64,000 bases of DNA from Lepidostoma basale. Taxonomy: Eukaryota; Arthropoda; Insecta; Trichoptera; Lepidostomatidae. The notes beneath the pieces were generated by a model. The model had not been told where the DNA came from. It saw only the letters and a program-made list of their open reading frames with translations, and searched no databases. Position numbers and translations under genes: made by a program. The DNA is taken from the NCBI GenBank assembly GCA_022606425.2, contig JAHDVF020000753.1:1-64000 (forward strand). Direction: 5' to 3'. Each line of letters opens with the position of its first letter. The stretch's first letter is position 1. This document shows positions 63,001-64,000 of this stretch, one piece after another.

Positions 63001-63345
63001 AACACTAATTGAATTAGAGCGTTGTGTTGTAGAAAAAATATAAAATTTATTGAAAAATACGTCCTGTTTACGATCCTCGGGGAACACCTGATGTCCCCGG
63101 GGGCAGAGGAGGCCGTCCATAAATTAGGAGTAAGCCGGCGGCTCTCGTTCATTAGGCCCGACTTTGTTGTGACAGAGGTCAGTTTGTCGCGCATTTCACT
63201 TTTTTATCGGCTTTCATTTGTTTACCGGATCTCGGCGGATTTCTGTATGATTGAAGCGATTCGTTAAATGAAGATTTATCCTGCAGCAGAGGCGACGCGA
63301 AATAATTCAATTGTTTACGCTAGGGTGCCTTGGTGCCATTATACG
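63000..63345. other. GC-richer unique island, donor of the 62.4-kb insert
   Basis: 63,060-63,330 is GC-richer with CCGGGGGCAGAGGAGGCC and other non-repeat sequence. Its right third (63,230-63,325) recurs diverged at 62,407-62,500. The 81-residue ORF across it has no recognised domain. Confidence 0.35.
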
Positions 63346-63484
63346 TAATGAAAATACGTAGCTTTTCACCGAAATTCGTGTAAACCAAACTTACTATACA
63401 CGCATTTAGAAAATTATTATTAAAATTTTGGTCGTATTTCTTGCTCATTCAACGATGAAGAAATCAGATGCTTCCTAGATTCTA

Positions 63485-63842
63485 ACTAACTAACCATCAC
63501 GCCATTTCCCCGGAGAGGTAGGCAGAGAGGATGGATCGCCACAATGCCCTGTCCTGGCATACCTCTCGGGCTTTCTCTACATTCATACATCGTACCATGC
63601 ACGCACGTCGATTATTCCGACTTCGAATGTGGTCGCCTTTTAATAATTGATTAATTTGGTCATGCCATGTTTTCCTCGGTCGTCCTCGGCTTCTTTTCCC
63701 ACTCACGCTGCTTGTGTACAACTTTTTAACCATTCTACTCTCATCCATTTGTTCCATATGTCCAAACCAGCTCAGGGATCCTTTTATTAAATTGTATTCA
63801 TGATGCAGTCATCTGCCTTACATTTCTTTCTTATTTCATCCT
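63485..63842 (-). mobile_element. RTE family A LINE tail
   Basis: Minus: MDESRMVKKLYTSSVSGKRS, RGRPRKTWHDQINQLLKGD, NVEKAREVCQDRALWRSILS and AYLSGEMA, with CTAACTAAC tail complement at 63,484. NQLLKGG subfamily. It is truncated upstream of the CGKTLYDRIP step. Confidence 0.8.
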
Positions 63843-63970
63843 AGATTCAACCTTTGAATATATCAATCCTGAAACAAAAGTCCCTCAATCATCGCCAGGA
63901 TATTTGATCTAATAATTCATTTTTGTTTTTAATTATTGATAAATCTTTATTTTTCACACATATTTTCAAA

Positions 63971-64000
63971 ACTAACTAACTAACTAACCATCACGCCGTC
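63971..64000 (-). mobile_element. RTE family A 3' end, cut by window edge
   Basis: Four CTAA units followed by CCATCACGCCGTC are the start (in reverse complement) of another family A copy running out of the window. Confidence 0.7.

Noticed and set aside
63060..63115. CACCTGATGTCCCCGGGGGC as another hammerhead core
   Set aside because: CUGAUGU lacks A9, and no GAAA follows the GC hairpin at the right distance.

Overview
The window looks like non-coding, repeat-dominated DNA from an insect, most likely a moth or butterfly. The sequence is AT-rich and has no host exon I can support. The longest open frames are C-terminal tails of non-LTR retrotransposons. The mix of elements (many 5'-truncated RTE-type LINE tails, L2/CR1-like and Jockey-like tails, a tRNA-derived SINE family, a full-length DD34D mariner, a pogo/Tigger-like MITE and many fold-back repeats) is what lepidopteran genomes usually carry. 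The species assignment is inference.

Layout: 1-9 kb has GC-richer unique DNA at the left edge, RTE tails, a 268-bp perfect-looking tandem duplication (5.03-5.56 kb) and a shuffled hAT-like composite (7.0-8.4 kb). 9-16.8 kb is stacked LINE debris (L2-like, RTE, Jockey-like), a mariner N-terminal fragment and a SINE. 17-28 kb holds a triplicated 91-bp unit, more RTE copies, a MITE and a 467-bp near-perfect palindrome (25.47-25.94 kb). 28-34 kb is the densest fold-back region, with a pogo-like MITE at 32.06-32.52 kb. 35-48 kb alternates low-repeat islands with RTE, L2, SINE and fold-back copies, including a 628-bp palindrome at 45.07-45.69 kb. 48-56 kb has a head-to-head RTE pair, more LINE tails and a 1,279-bp mariner (54,235-55,513). 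56-64 kb has a 26-bp minisatellite born from a MITE terminus, more fold-backs and a repeat that appears to have captured nearby unique DNA.

Main result: many fold-back repeats are not anonymous inverted repeats. Their centres carry a hammerhead self-cleaving ribozyme core in type I order: stem I strand, CUGANGA, stem II hairpin, GAAA, a very short self-complementary stem III (CUAG, CAUG, CCGG or CAGCUG), UH cleavage site, stem I strand. Full-consensus cores are at 29,098-29,104 (minus), 29,534-29,540 (plus), 45,183-45,189 (minus), 53,925-53,931 (plus) and 56,979-56,985 (minus). The better ones have a 3-4 bp proximal stem I, an internal loop and a long distal helix formed by the repeat arms. 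Hammerheads with a diminished stem III that cleave as dimers are known from Penelope-like retroelements, so these repeats are best explained as non-autonomous Penelope-like or retrozyme-like elements. Two shared peculiarities deserve testing: one extra unpaired nucleotide between core A9 and stem II in every family, and two abundant families with fixed core substitutions.

The remaining low-repeat, GC-richer islands (for example 1-240, 28.3-28.6, 31.6-31.8, 35.8-36.2, 42.7-43.0, 48.1-48.4, 59.3-59.65, 61.25-61.46 and 63.05-63.33 kb) have no coding signal. They could be conserved non-coding or regulatory DNA in a large intron or intergenic region, but nothing here proves that.
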